DNA of 64,000 nt, from positions 1,488,001-1,552,000 of the forward strand of contig JADKGN010000004.1 in the NCBI GenBank assembly GCA_016722705.1. Direction: 5' to 3'. This DNA is from Candidatus Dechloromonas phosphoritropha (lineage in GTDB: Bacteria > Pseudomonadota > Gammaproteobacteria > Burkholderiales > Rhodocyclaceae). Positions 8,700 through 17,705 of the stretch are shown in pieces. The notes beneath the pieces were generated by a model. The model was not told the origin of the DNA, did no database searches, and worked only from the letters and a program-made list of their open reading frames with translations. Position numbers and translations under genes: made by a program. Within the stretch, counting starts at the first letter, position 1. Every line of letters starts with the position of its first letter.

Positions 8700-9965
8700 T
8701 TATTCGTCTCCACGCTTGCCGAGCCTGACATCCAGCTGCTTGAGCTTGCGGTAGAGATGGGTTCGCTCGAGTCCCGACCGCTCGGCCAGCTTGGTCATGT
8801 TGCCGGCTTCGAGCCGCAAATGGTGTTCAAAATAGAGCTTCTCGAAGGCGTCGCGCGCCTCGCGCAACGGCTGGTCGAGCAGTGGCAGCAAAGACGCCAG
8901 TTCCCGACTGCCCTCCTCTTCCTGCGGCGCCACCCGGCTGACATCTTCCGCAGAAATTTCCGCGTCGAGTGCGGTCAGCGCCAGGTTGCGGACCAGGGCA
9001 AAAAGCTCGTTCCAGTGCGAATCGGGAACACTGCTCCAGGACACCGTGCGCAAGGCATTGAGCGCGCCAGTCGAAAATCGGCGAGGCTGCACCTCCCTGC
9101 GCTCGATAAAGTTGGTCAGCAGCAAACCGGCGATTTCCGGCAATTCGTCGCCATGCCCGACCAACGACGGCATGGCGACCCAGATGTCGCCGAGCCGCGT
9201 CAGCAACTTGTTGTCCCAGCCAGCGTCGGCAAGCGCCGCCAGCGGCGTGGCGGTGGCCGCGATCAGCCGCAGATTCATTCTTTCCAGACGGTCGATCGCG
9301 AACGCCAGATTCATCTGCTGCATCTTGCCGAGTGCCGCCAGGTCGGGAACGAATAGCGTCCCGCCGCTGACTTTTTCCAGCATTTCCGTGGTCAGGGCGC
9401 TGCTCAGCCCCGACAGGTCAAGCCAGGGCGAGCGTGGCGCCTGCAATGTTCGGGCGCAGATTTCCGCCATGCCACCCGTCGCTCCCTTGATCAGTAGCAA
9501 CTGCGCCTTGGCGGCAGCCTGCTCCAGCCGCCGCCTGAATTCCTTGGCCATCGACGAGCGGGTAAATACATCCAGGGTCAGCGGCGGACGCTGTGACAGG
9601 TTGTCATGCTTGATCGCCTTCTGTACGGTCGCCAGCAACTTCTGCAGCGCAATCGGTTTCTCGAGGAAATCGAAGGCGCCGAAGCGGGTAGCCTCGACCG
9701 CCGTATCGATCGTTCCGTGTCCGGACATCATCACGACCGGCATGTTGAGATGGCCTGCGGCGTGCCACTCCTTGAGCAACGAAATGCCGTCGGTATCGGG
9801 CATCCAGATGTCGAGCAAGACGAGGTCAGGGCGCATCTCGCTACGTATCCGCCGCGCCGCGGTGGCATGCTCGGCCAGGCGGACATCGTATCCCTCGTCG
9901 ATAAGTATCTCGGAGAGCAGCTCGCGGATGCCGACCTCATCATCAACGACCAGAATGATTGACAT
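8700..9965 (-). CDS. ntrX: NtrX-like response regulator with degenerate AAA+ domain
   Basis: 421 residues. The receiver domain (1-120) has acidic residues at 8-9, phospho-acceptor Asp52 in LVLLDIWMPD, and a conserved Lys in FLEKPIAL. The C-terminal Fis-type helix-turn-helix (about 378-420) includes NMTKLAERSGLERTHLYRKLK. The central region aligns with the sigma-54 activator AAA+ domain, but the Walker A loop reads GATGGMAE, without the lysine, and no GAFTGA loop is present, so sigma-54 activation by ATP hydrolysis is unlikely. It overlaps the end of the kinase gene by 23 bases. NtrYX systems are linked to nitrogen, redox and envelope responses. The symbol reflects pairing and architecture. 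Confidence 0.85.
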   Translation of the reverse strand: MSIILVVDDEVGIRELLSEILIDEGYDVRLAEHATAARRIRSEMRPDLVLLDIWMPDTDGISLLKEWHAAGHLNMPVVMMSGHGTIDTAVEATRFGAFDFLEKPIALQKLLATVQKAIKHDNLSQRPPLTLDVFTRSSMAKEFRRRLEQAAAKAQLLLIKGATGGMAEICARTLQAPRSPWLDLSGLSSALTTEMLEKVSGGTLFVPDLAALGKMQQMNLAFAIDRLERMNLRLIAATATPLAALADAGWDNKLLTRLGDIWVAMPSLVGHGDELPEIAGLLLTNFIERREVQPRRFSTGALNALRTVSWSSVPDSHWNELFALVRNLALTALDAEISAEDVSRVAPQEEEGSRELASLLPLLDQPLREARDAFEKLYFEHHLRLEAGNMTKLAERSGLERTHLYRKLKQLDVRLGKRGDE

Positions 9966-12099
9966 ACTTGTCCTCCTCCTCGATTACCAAGGGCAGGCGG
10001 ATGTCGATCCGCGCGCCACCCTCCGGTGCATTGCTAATTTCTATGGTGCCCTGATGTTCATCGACGATCTTCCCGACGATGGGCAGACCCAGTCCGGTAC
10101 CGCGGGCCTTGGTGGTGACGTAGGGCTCGAAGATGCGCGGCAACAGGTCGAGCGGAAATCCCGGACCGTTGTCCGATATAAGCAGCCGCGCATGGTGGCC
10201 GGCGCGCTCGGTGGCGATGCGGACGATTCCACGATCACGTCCCTCAAGAGCATCCTCCGAGTTGCGCAAAAGATTGTGGATGATCTGCCGCAACTGCGTC
10301 GAGTCCCCGAGTACCGGGGGCAGATCACCGGCGAAACTGGTTTCAATAGCCGCCAGCGAACTCTCGTAGAGACCCAGCACTTCGCCGATCAGCGCGTTCA
10401 GATCGAGGGCGGCAACCTCCGGTAGCGGCAAGCGGGCATAGTCGCGGAAATCGTCGACCATACGCTTCATCGCCTGGACCTGATTGATGATCGTTTGCGT
10501 TCCGCGAGCCAGCAGATCCTTGTCGCCATTCATCAGCTTTCCTGCCAGCTTGAACTGAAGCCGTTCGGCGGATAGCTGGATCGGGGTCAGCGGATTCTTG
10601 ATCTCGTGCGCCAGGCGACGTGCCACCTCGCCCCAGGCGGCACTGCGCTGTGCGGCGACGATGCGCGTCACGTCGTCGAAGACCACCACCTCGCCGCCGC
10701 CACTCGCTTCCGGCAGGCGCGAACCGCGCAACAGCAGCATCTGGGGCATCCCATTCGCCCGTTCGAGTTCGACCTGGGTTTGCCATTCAACATCCTTGAC
10801 CCGGGCGAAGTTGTCGCGAATGAACTTGCCGAATTCATTCTGCCGGGGCCAGTGTGCAATCTCCTCGTCGATCAGGCATGTGAAATCGTCGGCCAGCGTA
10901 TTGCGTGCACCCTCGTTCACCGTCCGCAGGACGGAATGGCGATCGAAGACCAGAACACCGGCCGATAGATTGGCGAGGATCGATTCCAGGTAGCCGCGTG
11001 CCGACTCCAGTTCGGCGCGGTTGCGCTCGGTTTCGCGGCGGGCATCGTCGAGCTGGCGTGTCATGCGATTGAAGGACTGGGTCAGGATGCCTAGTTCGTC
11101 ACGGCTATACACCGCCTGGCGCGGCGAGAAGTCGCCTTCGGCGACCGCCTGCGTACCCTCGGCGAGAATTGACAGCGGCGCGGACAGGCGGCGCGCCATG
11201 ACGAACGCCAGCGCAAAGGCACCGAACAGTGCAACAAGTAAGGTCAACGTGAGGGTCAAGGCATAGATCCGCGTCAGCCCTTGGCGTGCAAGCTGCAGTT
11301 CCTGATAATCGCGGTACACCCCCTCGACGGCGTCTGCATCATAGGCGAGCGACGGCGGAACGGGCTGGATCACTTGCAGGATCCGCGGCTCCTCGAACAC
11401 GGTGCGTGCCGCAACCGGCACCAGCACGCGCAGATTGAGGCGTCCGCCCTCGCCGTCGATGGTGGTGACGGCCTGCGTGCTGCGTGCCTGCTTGAGCTGG
11501 GTTTGCGTCGGCAGGTCGGGCAAGGGCTCGCTGATCTCGCTACTAGCAGTGGAGAGCAGTTGGCCGCCGACCGAAAACAACGCCGCCGATTGCACCCCCC
11601 GCTCCTCACGCAGGCGCAACAGCGCCGAGCGGCGGCCTGATTCCCTGAGATCCGAAAGCTCGTTGGCCATCCCGCGGGCCTTATCGGTCAGATCCGCCAG
11701 CAGCGAATCGAGCGCCGAGCGGCCGAGACGGAGGCCCGACTCCAGCGCCTTTTCGACACGGACATCAAACCAGCTCTCGATCGAGCGCGTAACAAACTGC
11801 ACCGAGACACCATAGACAAGCGCTCCGGGCAACACGGCGATGACCCCGAACATCATCATCAGGCGCAATTTCAGCCGGGCCCCGAATACCTGGGCGCGAT
11901 AGTCGCGCCACAAGGAGCGTAGCTGCCAGCTGACCAGTCCAACCATGGCGAGCGCGAGGATGACGTTTAAGCCGATTAGCAGCGGATAGTGTCGCGTGAA
12001 GATGGCGGTGTCGGCCGCCGTGGACATCAGCAGGAGGAACCAGAGGATAGCGCCCAGCGCTCCTGCCAGGGCCCCGCCTGTAGCTACGAAACGCTTCAC
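9943..12099 (-). CDS. ntrY: NtrY-like membrane sensor histidine kinase
   Basis: About 718 residues. Several N-terminal membrane segments are followed by a periplasmic region, a further TM near 300, a HAMP domain (FVMARRLSAPLSILAEGT), a PAS region, the HisKA H-box HEIKNPLTPIQLSAERL, and the ATP-binding N box NLLRNSEDAL and G box DNGPGF. I chose the GTG at 12099: it has a GGAGG Shine-Dalgarno and overlaps the upstream DUF4390 stop by 4 bases (GTGA). An open extension to 12138 overlaps that gene. It is the cognate kinase of the response regulator just downstream. Confidence 0.92.
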   Translation of the reverse strand: MKRFVATGGALAGALGAILWFLLLMSTAADTAIFTRHYPLLIGLNVILALAMVGLVSWQLRSLWRDYRAQVFGARLKLRLMMMFGVIAVLPGALVYGVSVQFVTRSIESWFDVRVEKALESGLRLGRSALDSLLADLTDKARGMANELSDLRESGRRSALLRLREERGVQSAALFSVGGQLLSTASSEISEPLPDLPTQTQLKQARSTQAVTTIDGEGGRLNLRVLVPVAARTVFEEPRILQVIQPVPPSLAYDADAVEGVYRDYQELQLARQGLTRIYALTLTLTLLVALFGAFALAFVMARRLSAPLSILAEGTQAVAEGDFSPRQAVYSRDELGILTQSFNRMTRQLDDARRETERNRAELESARGYLESILANLSAGVLVFDRHSVLRTVNEGARNTLADDFTCLIDEEIAHWPRQNEFGKFIRDNFARVKDVEWQTQVELERANGMPQMLLLRGSRLPEASGGGEVVVFDDVTRIVAAQRSAAWGEVARRLAHEIKNPLTPIQLSAERLQFKLAGKLMNGDKDLLARGTQTIINQVQAMKRMVDDFRDYARLPLPEVAALDLNALIGEVLGLYESSLAAIETSFAGDLPPVLGDSTQLRQIIHNLLRNSEDALEGRDRGIVRIATERAGHHARLLISDNGPGFPLDLLPRIFEPYVTTKARGTGLGLPIVGKIVDEHQGTIEISNAPEGGARIDIRLPLVIEEEDKYVNHSGR

Positions 12100-12671
12100 C
12101 TTGCCTCCACCGGCAAGGTGGCCTGCCAGACAGTCCATTCAGATGCCAGTCTCCAGTCCTTGTTGCCGAGGGCGGAAATCTGGAAGGGGCGTGGCAACTG
12201 GTTGATGTCGAGACGCATGCGCAATGCGGCCGTGTAGGTATCTCCGGCCTGGACAACGGGTTTCTCGGCCCGCACCTCGATGACCACCCAGTTGCGCAGG
12301 CGCGAGAGGATACGCAACGCCTCCGAAAGGGTATCGAAGGACTGATGGAGGCCGCCTGTCGACAGGCGATACTGGCGCGTCAGCGCGTGGAACGACAGAC
12401 GATGGGTCTGATTTCGACTGACCACTTTCTCGTCCAGCCAGTACCAGCGCGGTCGCGTCATTTCAAATTCGGTCACGAAGTAGAGGACGACACCTCTGGT
12501 CACCGCCTCCTCGAGCCGCTCGTTCAATTCGAAGCTGAAATCCGCGGAGACGACGTAGCCGTCCTCGCTCGCCGCAATCTGCGGATTGGCAATCTCGATC
12601 TCGACCGCCAGCACCAGCACCGGCAGCAAAGCCAGAAAAGCGACCAGCCAAGTCCGGAATCGCTCAAGCAT
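12096..12671 (-). CDS. DUF4390 domain protein, secreted
   Basis: About 191 residues starting at the ATG at 12671, which gives MLERFRTWLVAFLALLPVLVLA, a signal peptide or membrane anchor. The body is beta-rich and fits the DUF4390 proteins typically encoded just before ntrY-like kinases in betaproteobacteria. Its start overlaps the rsmB end by 8 bases and its stop overlaps the ntrY start by 4, which places rsmB, DUF4390, ntrY and ntrX in one translationally coupled chain. A role as periplasmic modulator of the kinase is inference from position only. Confidence 0.8.
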   Translation of the reverse strand: MLERFRTWLVAFLALLPVLVLAVEIEIANPQIAASEDGYVVSADFSFELNERLEEAVTRGVVLYFVTEFEMTRPRWYWLDEKVVSRNQTHRLSFHALTRQYRLSTGGLHQSFDTLSEALRILSRLRNWVVIEVRAEKPVVQAGDTYTAALRMRLDINQLPRPFQISALGNKDWRLASEWTVWQATLPVEAR

Positions 12672-13923
12672 GCTTTTCGAGGAGGCAATAGTAGAAGCCA
12701 TCATGGGCGGCTGCAGGCAGAATCTGTTCCTCGTGGGCGCGACGGGCATCCGGATGGTTGGCAACGAAGCGATTGATCTGCTCGCCGTTCTCCTCGGGGA
12801 AAACGGAGCAGGTCACATATAGCAGTTTACCCCCGCGCCGCACGACCCGCCACAGTGAATCGAGAATACGCGACTGGGCAGCCGCGAAGCTCGCGATGTC
12901 GGCCTCGCGGCGCAACCATTTGATATCCGGGTTGCGGCGCACGACGCCGCTGGCAGTACAGGCGACATCGGCGAGCACCGCGTCGAAGGAGCGACCATCC
13001 CACCATGTGTCGAGTCGCGCACAGTCGGCGGCCTGGAGCGAGGCATGCAGGCCGAGCCGTGAAAGATTCTCGGCGACGCGCCGGCATCGCGAAGACTTCA
13101 CGTCGAGCGCCAGCAGATCGAGATCGGTCCGCTCCAGTAGATGCGCCGTCTTGCCGCCCGGTGCGGCACAGGCGTCGAGAACACGGCTTCCAGGTAACGG
13201 GTCGAGCAAGATCGCCGCCAGTTGCGCCCCAGGATCCTGTATCGAAACCAGACCGGCCGCGAAGCCGGGCAGCCGCTCGACAGGGCGCGGCTTGGCGAGC
13301 GCGAGCCCCACTTCGCCAACCGGCGTCGCGACGATCCCATCCGCCGCCAGCCGTTCCAGGTATTCTTCACGCGTAATGCGACGGCGATTGACCCGCAAGG
13401 CCATCGGCGGCGGCGCATTGCCGGCGGCAACGATGGCCTGCCAATCCCCGGGCCACGCCTTCTGAAGCCGCGCGAGCCACCAGTCTGGATGCTGCGCCTG
13501 CGCCGCGGCATCGGTCGCCAACGCTGCATGCAATGCTTCCTGTTGGCGTAGGAAATTGCGCAGCACGCCATTGACCAGCCCACGAAAACGCCCCTCCGCC
13601 ATTTCACCGGCTGCCGCAACGGCCTGATCGACAACCATGTGGACCGCGTCTGGCCGTGATTCGAGTCGATAGAGCGCAACCAACAGCAGCGCCCGAATCT
13701 CGTCGGCCGCCAGCGGACTGGCAAGAAGTTGGCTCAGGAAGAAGTCACCGCGCCCATAACAGCGCAGGCTGCCATAAACGAGGTCCTGCACCGCCGGGCG
13801 AGCGACGGCATCGACGCGCGCGAGCAGTCCGCTGGCGAGGCTCTGCCCCGCGAAGACAGCGGAGTTGACGCGGGCTGCTTGGACGAAAGCGAAGCCCAGA
13901 GAGGTGACGGGCAGATCGGACAT
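12664..13923 (-). CDS. rsmB: 16S rRNA m5C967 methyltransferase
   Basis: About 419 residues. An N-terminal NusB-like RNA-binding domain (about 1-140) precedes a SAM-dependent Rossmann domain with the motif I region VLDACAAPGGKTAHLLE. The two NOL1/NOP2/Sun cysteines are visible: one in ADVACTASG and the catalytic one in LLYVTCSVFPEEN. The enzyme methylates C967 of 16S rRNA in the cytoplasm. I chose the ATG at 13923; the open frame extends 9 bases to a TTG. It diverges from the S1/P1 nuclease gene with a 34-bp gap. Confidence 0.95.
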   Translation of the reverse strand: MSDLPVTSLGFAFVQAARVNSAVFAGQSLASGLLARVDAVARPAVQDLVYGSLRCYGRGDFFLSQLLASPLAADEIRALLLVALYRLESRPDAVHMVVDQAVAAAGEMAEGRFRGLVNGVLRNFLRQQEALHAALATDAAAQAQHPDWWLARLQKAWPGDWQAIVAAGNAPPPMALRVNRRRITREEYLERLAADGIVATPVGEVGLALAKPRPVERLPGFAAGLVSIQDPGAQLAAILLDPLPGSRVLDACAAPGGKTAHLLERTDLDLLALDVKSSRCRRVAENLSRLGLHASLQAADCARLDTWWDGRSFDAVLADVACTASGVVRRNPDIKWLRREADIASFAAAQSRILDSLWRVVRRGGKLLYVTCSVFPEENGEQINRFVANHPDARRAHEEQILPAAAHDGFYYCLLEKHA

Positions 13924-13957
13924 TGGCGGCAATTATCGCACGCGGCATAATGGCGCG

Positions 13958-14845
13958 ATGCGTCCGTATCTCATCGCCCTGCTTTTCCTGCTTTTTCCGC
14001 ACTTTGCCCAAGCGTGGAACGCTGCCGGTCATCGGTTGGTGGCGGCTATTGCCTGGCAACAGCTCTCGCCACCCAGCCGCGATTTCGTTACGCTGGCTCT
14101 CCGCCGCCACCCGGACCATGAACGCTGGGTCCGCAAGGCGCGTTCAGCCGAGCCCGCGAAGATTTTCTTCGAGGCCGCGACCTGGCCCGATGACATCCGC
14201 AACGATCCACGTTTTCACGACGGGCGGGAGGACGACGCCTCCCCACGGCTCCCCGGCTTTCCCGACAGCGCGCGTCACAAGAACTGGCATTATGTCGATG
14301 TCGACGATCGGGGAAAGCCCGCAAGGGGAGAGGTGGACCGGCAAATCGACCGTCTCGGTCACCTGTTGCGGTCGACTACGAAAATTGGCGAAATTTCCCA
14401 TGCTCTCCCCTGGCTAATACATCTGATAGCCGACATCCACCAGCCACTGCACGTCGGCCGCGCCGATGACGAAGGCGGAACCGCGATCAAGATCGAGAAC
14501 CCGTTCAACAAGCGCCTCCCCTTTACTAACCTGCACATTTACTGGGACGACCTACCCGGCCCGCCCTGGCTACGCGGCCAGCGACTGGAAGAAAAGGCGC
14601 AGCGCCTGATCGCCAAATATCCCCCGCCGCGCCAGGGCAAGGTTGCCCTGTGGCGGGAAGAGAGCAACCGCCTGCTGGCTTCGGCTTACCCGGACGCCAT
14701 TGGCAGCATCCTGCCAATCATCACCGAAGACTTCGACCAACAGGCGCGCGCAATTGCGGAACGGCGCCTGGTCGACGCCGGCTACCGGCTCGGATGGCTG
14801 CTCGAGGCGAGCATCAGCGCTCGCGTTTCACGTGAAACGCAATAG
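13958..14845 (+). CDS. S1/P1-type secreted nuclease
   Basis: About 295 residues. The start at 13958 gives a clean signal peptide (MRPYLIALLFLLFPHFAQA) cleaved before AWNAAGHRL; the near-terminal tryptophan and histidine are zinc ligands in this family. The zinc motif IHLIADIHQPLHVG near residue 155 and later His/Asp residues (INPFN-type segment, HIYWDD) complete the trinuclear site. It is expected to be a zinc-dependent single-strand nuclease/3'-nucleotidase in the periplasm or outside the cell. The last codons form a parS-like site. Confidence 0.88.
   Translation: MRPYLIALLFLLFPHFAQAWNAAGHRLVAAIAWQQLSPPSRDFVTLALRRHPDHERWVRKARSAEPAKIFFEAATWPDDIRNDPRFHDGREDDASPRLPGFPDSARHKNWHYVDVDDRGKPARGEVDRQIDRLGHLLRSTTKIGEISHALPWLIHLIADIHQPLHVGRADDEGGTAIKIENPFNKRLPFTNLHIYWDDLPGPPWLRGQRLEEKAQRLIAKYPPPRQGKVALWREESNRLLASAYPDAIGSILPIITEDFDQQARAIAERRLVDAGYRLGWLLEASISARVSRETQ
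14824..14839. promoter_or_regulatory. parS-like ParB-binding site (fully palindromic)
   Basis: CGTTTCACGTGAAACG is a perfect 16-bp palindrome holding the parS core GTTTCACGTGAAAC. It is embedded in the last codons (Val-Ser-Arg-Glu-Thr) of the S1/P1 nuclease gene, 10 bases after the palindrome centre's 3' arm from the next gene's leader. It is the best of the three sites in the window. Confidence 0.88.
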
Positions 14846-14854
14846 AATCACGCC

Positions 14855-15271
14855 ATGAATGGCCTGCACCTGATCGCCGACCTCCTTGACTGCCGCTGCC
14901 CGGCCGACTTCCTGTTCGCCGCCCTGCCACTTGAAGCCTTTTGTGTGGCGGCATGCTCGAGAAATGGGCTGACGGTCGTCGGTCGCCTCTTCCACGCTTT
15001 CCGTGATTCGGCGGGCAATCCTGCGGGTGTCACCGGCACCGTCGTGCTGGCTGAATCGCACCTGGCGGTCCATACTTGGCCGGAAATCGCCGGCGTAACA
15101 CTCGACGTCTATGTCTGCAACTTCAGTGCCGACAACAGTAGTCGCGCCCACGCGCTGTTCACCGACATCATCGCAGCCTTCTCCCCGGGACGGCTGGAAA
15201 CGAAAGAGATCGCGAGGGGCTGCCTGCAGGCGCTCCCCGACCCTAGCGCGCCATCGCCCGCAGGCGTGTAA
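14855..15271 (+). CDS. speD: S-adenosylmethionine decarboxylase proenzyme
   Basis: 138 residues, as expected for the short prokaryotic class 1 enzyme. The self-processing site sits in LAESHLAVHTWPE, with predicted cleavage between Glu67 and Ser68 to make the pyruvoyl group; the histidine in VHTWPE and Cys82-type residues fit the active site. The enzyme makes decarboxylated SAM, the aminopropyl donor for spermidine. The C-terminus (DPSAPSPAGV) overlaps the 3' end of the htpX pseudogene by 29 bases on the opposite strand. No spermidine synthase gene is adjacent. Confidence 0.93.
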   Translation: MNGLHLIADLLDCRCPADFLFAALPLEAFCVAACSRNGLTVVGRLFHAFRDSAGNPAGVTGTVVLAESHLAVHTWPEIAGVTLDVYVCNFSADNSSRAHALFTDIIAAFSPGRLETKEIARGCLQALPDPSAPSPAGV

Positions 15272-16081
15272 TCCTTTCCTCGGTCGGTGGGTGCGTCGAA
15301 AACAGGCTACTGATCCCGCCGCCTGAAAGGGGGTTGAGGATCATCATTTGCGCCGTTTCCGGATGCGCCTCCGCCGGCGCCATCGGAATCCGGCCCTCCG
15401 CGTACATCTGAATCTTCGCCAGCGCGTCGGCCAAGGCATGCGGGTCGCCGCTGACTTCCGTGCCGCCGCGGTCGGCTTCGTACTCGCGGGCACGCGAGAT
15501 TGCCATCTGGATCAGGCCAGCGGCGCCAACAGGGCAACGGCAATGCCGGCCAGCGGGCTGGCGGGACGCCCGTCCTCGCCGCGCCCGCCGAAAAACATCG
15601 TGAAATTGGCGAGCGCTGAAATCGTCCCGGCCATGATCGCCGAGACTGTCAAAATCAGAATGTCGCGATGGGCAACGTGCGCCAGTTCATGGGCCATGAC
15701 GCCGCGCAGCTCGCGCGCCGACAACAGTTGCAGGATGCCGGTCGTCGCCGCGACAGCGGCATGGTCCGGATTGCGGCCTGTGGCGAAGGCATTCGGCTGA
15801 TCCTCATCGATCAAATAAACCCGTGGCATCGGCAGACCGGCCCGCTGCGCCAGTTCGCGCACCATGCCGTAAAACTGGGGCGCGCTCGTCTCGTCGACTT
15901 CCTGGGCGTTGTACATCTTCAACACCATCTTGTCGGAGAACTAGTAGGAGAAGACATTCATCGCGCCGCCGAAAACGAGCGCCAGCAACATGCCCGATTT
16001 GCCGCCGATCATGCCGCCTACCACGCCAAACAGCGCCATGATCGCGGCCATCAGCATCGTTGTCTTGACCCAGTTGAACAT
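15243..16081 (-). pseudogene. htpX: Broken htpX, membrane M48 zinc metalloprotease
   Basis: The three pieces together encode an HtpX of about 280 residues: TM helix, linker, HELAHVAHRD zinc motif, third ligand region REYEADRGG, and a C-terminus ending LRAMAR. Two lesions break it. At 15941-15943 an in-frame TAG replaces the tryptophan expected in the conserved FSY-W-FSDK stretch. Near 15505-15512 the frame shifts inside APLAAGLIQMA, as if one copy of a GCTGGCC repeat was lost. The start at 16081 still has a perfect AAGGAGG Shine-Dalgarno. HtpX normally degrades misfolded inner-membrane proteins. Confidence 0.9.
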
Positions 16082-16139
16082 CGTGAACCCTCCTTGAAGC
16101 AAGCGCGTCAGCCGATAGATATTGGTGCCACGGCAATTT

Positions 16140-17063
16140 TCAAGCCGGCGGATCGAAGCGGTCACCCGCCTTGAGGGGATGTCCGGCCAGAAACTCACGA
16201 ACTGCCAAGCGCTTGCCTCCCGCCTTCTGCAATTCGCTGATCGCCAATGCACCGCTGCCGCAGGCAACGACAATGCTGTTGCGGTCGACACTCAATATCC
16301 GCCCAGTTTCACCCGAACCACCAACCGATATGGCATGCCACAGCTTCACAGCCTGTCCACCGAGGCTGGCCTGGGCCCCGGGAAACGGATTGAAGGCACG
16401 GAGTTGGCGATCCACATCCCACGCATTCTTCGACCAGTCGACAAGCGCCTCCGACTTCTCGACCTTGAGTGCGTAGGTCATGCCCTCCGTGGCTTGCGCA
16501 GCCGCCGGCAAGGGCAATCCGGCCAGAGCCTCGACCACCAGTCGCGCACCAAGGTTAGCGAGACGGTCGTGCAACGTCCCACACGTGTCGCCAGGTTCGA
16601 TCGCACAGGCACTCTGTAGCAGAAGCGGCCCGGTATCGAGGCCCGACTCCATCTGCATGATGCAGACACCCGTTTCTCGATCGCCGGCAAGCAGCGCGCG
16701 CTGGATTGGCGCCGCCCCGCGCCAGCGCGGCAGCAGCGAGGCATGGATATTGATGCAGCCGAAGCGCGGAGTGTCGAGCACGGCCTGCGGCAAGATGAGA
16801 CCGTAGGCAGCGACCACCATAACGTCCGGCAGATCGGCGGCGAGCCTCGCCTGCGCCCCAGCCTCCTTCAATGTCAGCGGCTGAAACACCTCGATGCCAC
16901 GCTCCACGGCCAGCCGCTTGACAGCCGAAGGCCGCAGGCTCATGCCCCGCCCCGCCGGCCGGTCTGGCTGGGTTAGGACCAGGCATACCTCGTGTCCCGC
17001 CGCCAGGATTGCCTGCATTGCCAACGCGGAAAAACCGGGGGTCCCGGCGAAGACCACTCTCAT
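16140..17063 (-). CDS. fmt: Methionyl-tRNA formyltransferase
   Basis: 307 residues, close to the family length of about 310-315. It formylates initiator Met-tRNA with 10-formyltetrahydrofolate. The N-terminal domain begins MRVVFAGTPGFSALAMQAIL; the catalytic segment INIHASLLPRWRGAAPIQRAL near residue 110 holds the conserved Asn and His, followed by GDRETGVCIMQM and LDTGPLL. A C-terminal OB-like domain follows. It overlaps def by 4 bases (ATGA), the classic def-fmt pair. Confidence 0.97.
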   Translation of the reverse strand: MRVVFAGTPGFSALAMQAILAAGHEVCLVLTQPDRPAGRGMSLRPSAVKRLAVERGIEVFQPLTLKEAGAQARLAADLPDVMVVAAYGLILPQAVLDTPRFGCINIHASLLPRWRGAAPIQRALLAGDRETGVCIMQMESGLDTGPLLLQSACAIEPGDTCGTLHDRLANLGARLVVEALAGLPLPAAAQATEGMTYALKVEKSEALVDWSKNAWDVDRQLRAFNPFPGAQASLGGQAVKLWHAISVGGSGETGRILSVDRNSIVVACGSGALAISELQKAGGKRLAVREFLAGHPLKAGDRFDPPA

Positions 17064-17563
17064 GCGGTGATCCGGGCCTGTTTGGCGAGCTTGTTCCTGA
17101 TGCGTGTCTGCTTCAACTGCGACAGATGATCGACGAAAACCGTTCCATTCAGATGATCCAGCTCATGCTGGATGCAAACAGCGAGCAGGCCTTCGGCAAC
17201 CAGGGTCTGATGCTGGCCCTCGCCGTCCTGAAAGTGGACGCTCACCCGCTCGGCACGTTCGACCTTTTCATAGATCCCGGGCACCGACAGGCAGCCCTCC
17301 TCGCCCTCCTGTTGCCCTTGCAGGTCACTGATGTGCGGATTGATCAGGGCGAGCAGTTCATTCCTTCCTTCCGAAATGTCAATCACGACGATCTGATTGT
17401 GAACGTCGACCTGTGTTGCCGCCAAGCCGATGCCCGGGGCCTCGTACATGGTTTCGGCCATGTCGGCGATCAAACGCCGGACAGAATCATCTATGTCGAC
17501 CACCGGCGCCGCGATCTTCTTCAAGCGCGGATCGGGGAAACGCAAAATGGGTAGTAGAGCCAT
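17060..17563 (-). CDS. def: Peptide deformylase
   Basis: 167 residues, standard length. The three PDF motifs are all present: GIGLAATQVDVH, EEGCLSVPG (metal-binding Cys) and QHELDHLNG (metal-binding His pair and catalytic Glu). It removes the N-terminal formyl group from nascent proteins. The start ATG at 17563 is divergent from the LysM gene across a 142-bp gap that must hold promoters for both directions. It is coupled to fmt by a 4-base overlap. Confidence 0.98.
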   Translation of the reverse strand: MALLPILRFPDPRLKKIAAPVVDIDDSVRRLIADMAETMYEAPGIGLAATQVDVHNQIVVIDISEGRNELLALINPHISDLQGQQEGEEGCLSVPGIYEKVERAERVSVHFQDGEGQHQTLVAEGLLAVCIQHELDHLNGTVFVDHLSQLKQTRIRNKLAKQARITA

Positions 17564-17705
17564 GGGATATACCGAAAAAAGCTTGCCCGCTTAAGTTATT
17601 ACGTGCAGAATCTCAAGCAATTCCAGAGATAGGGAACCGGTTCGCCTGACGTGGATGAGACCATGCAAGCTGCGCCGCGTTCCGTCGGCACACGAGGTTA
17701 CGACT

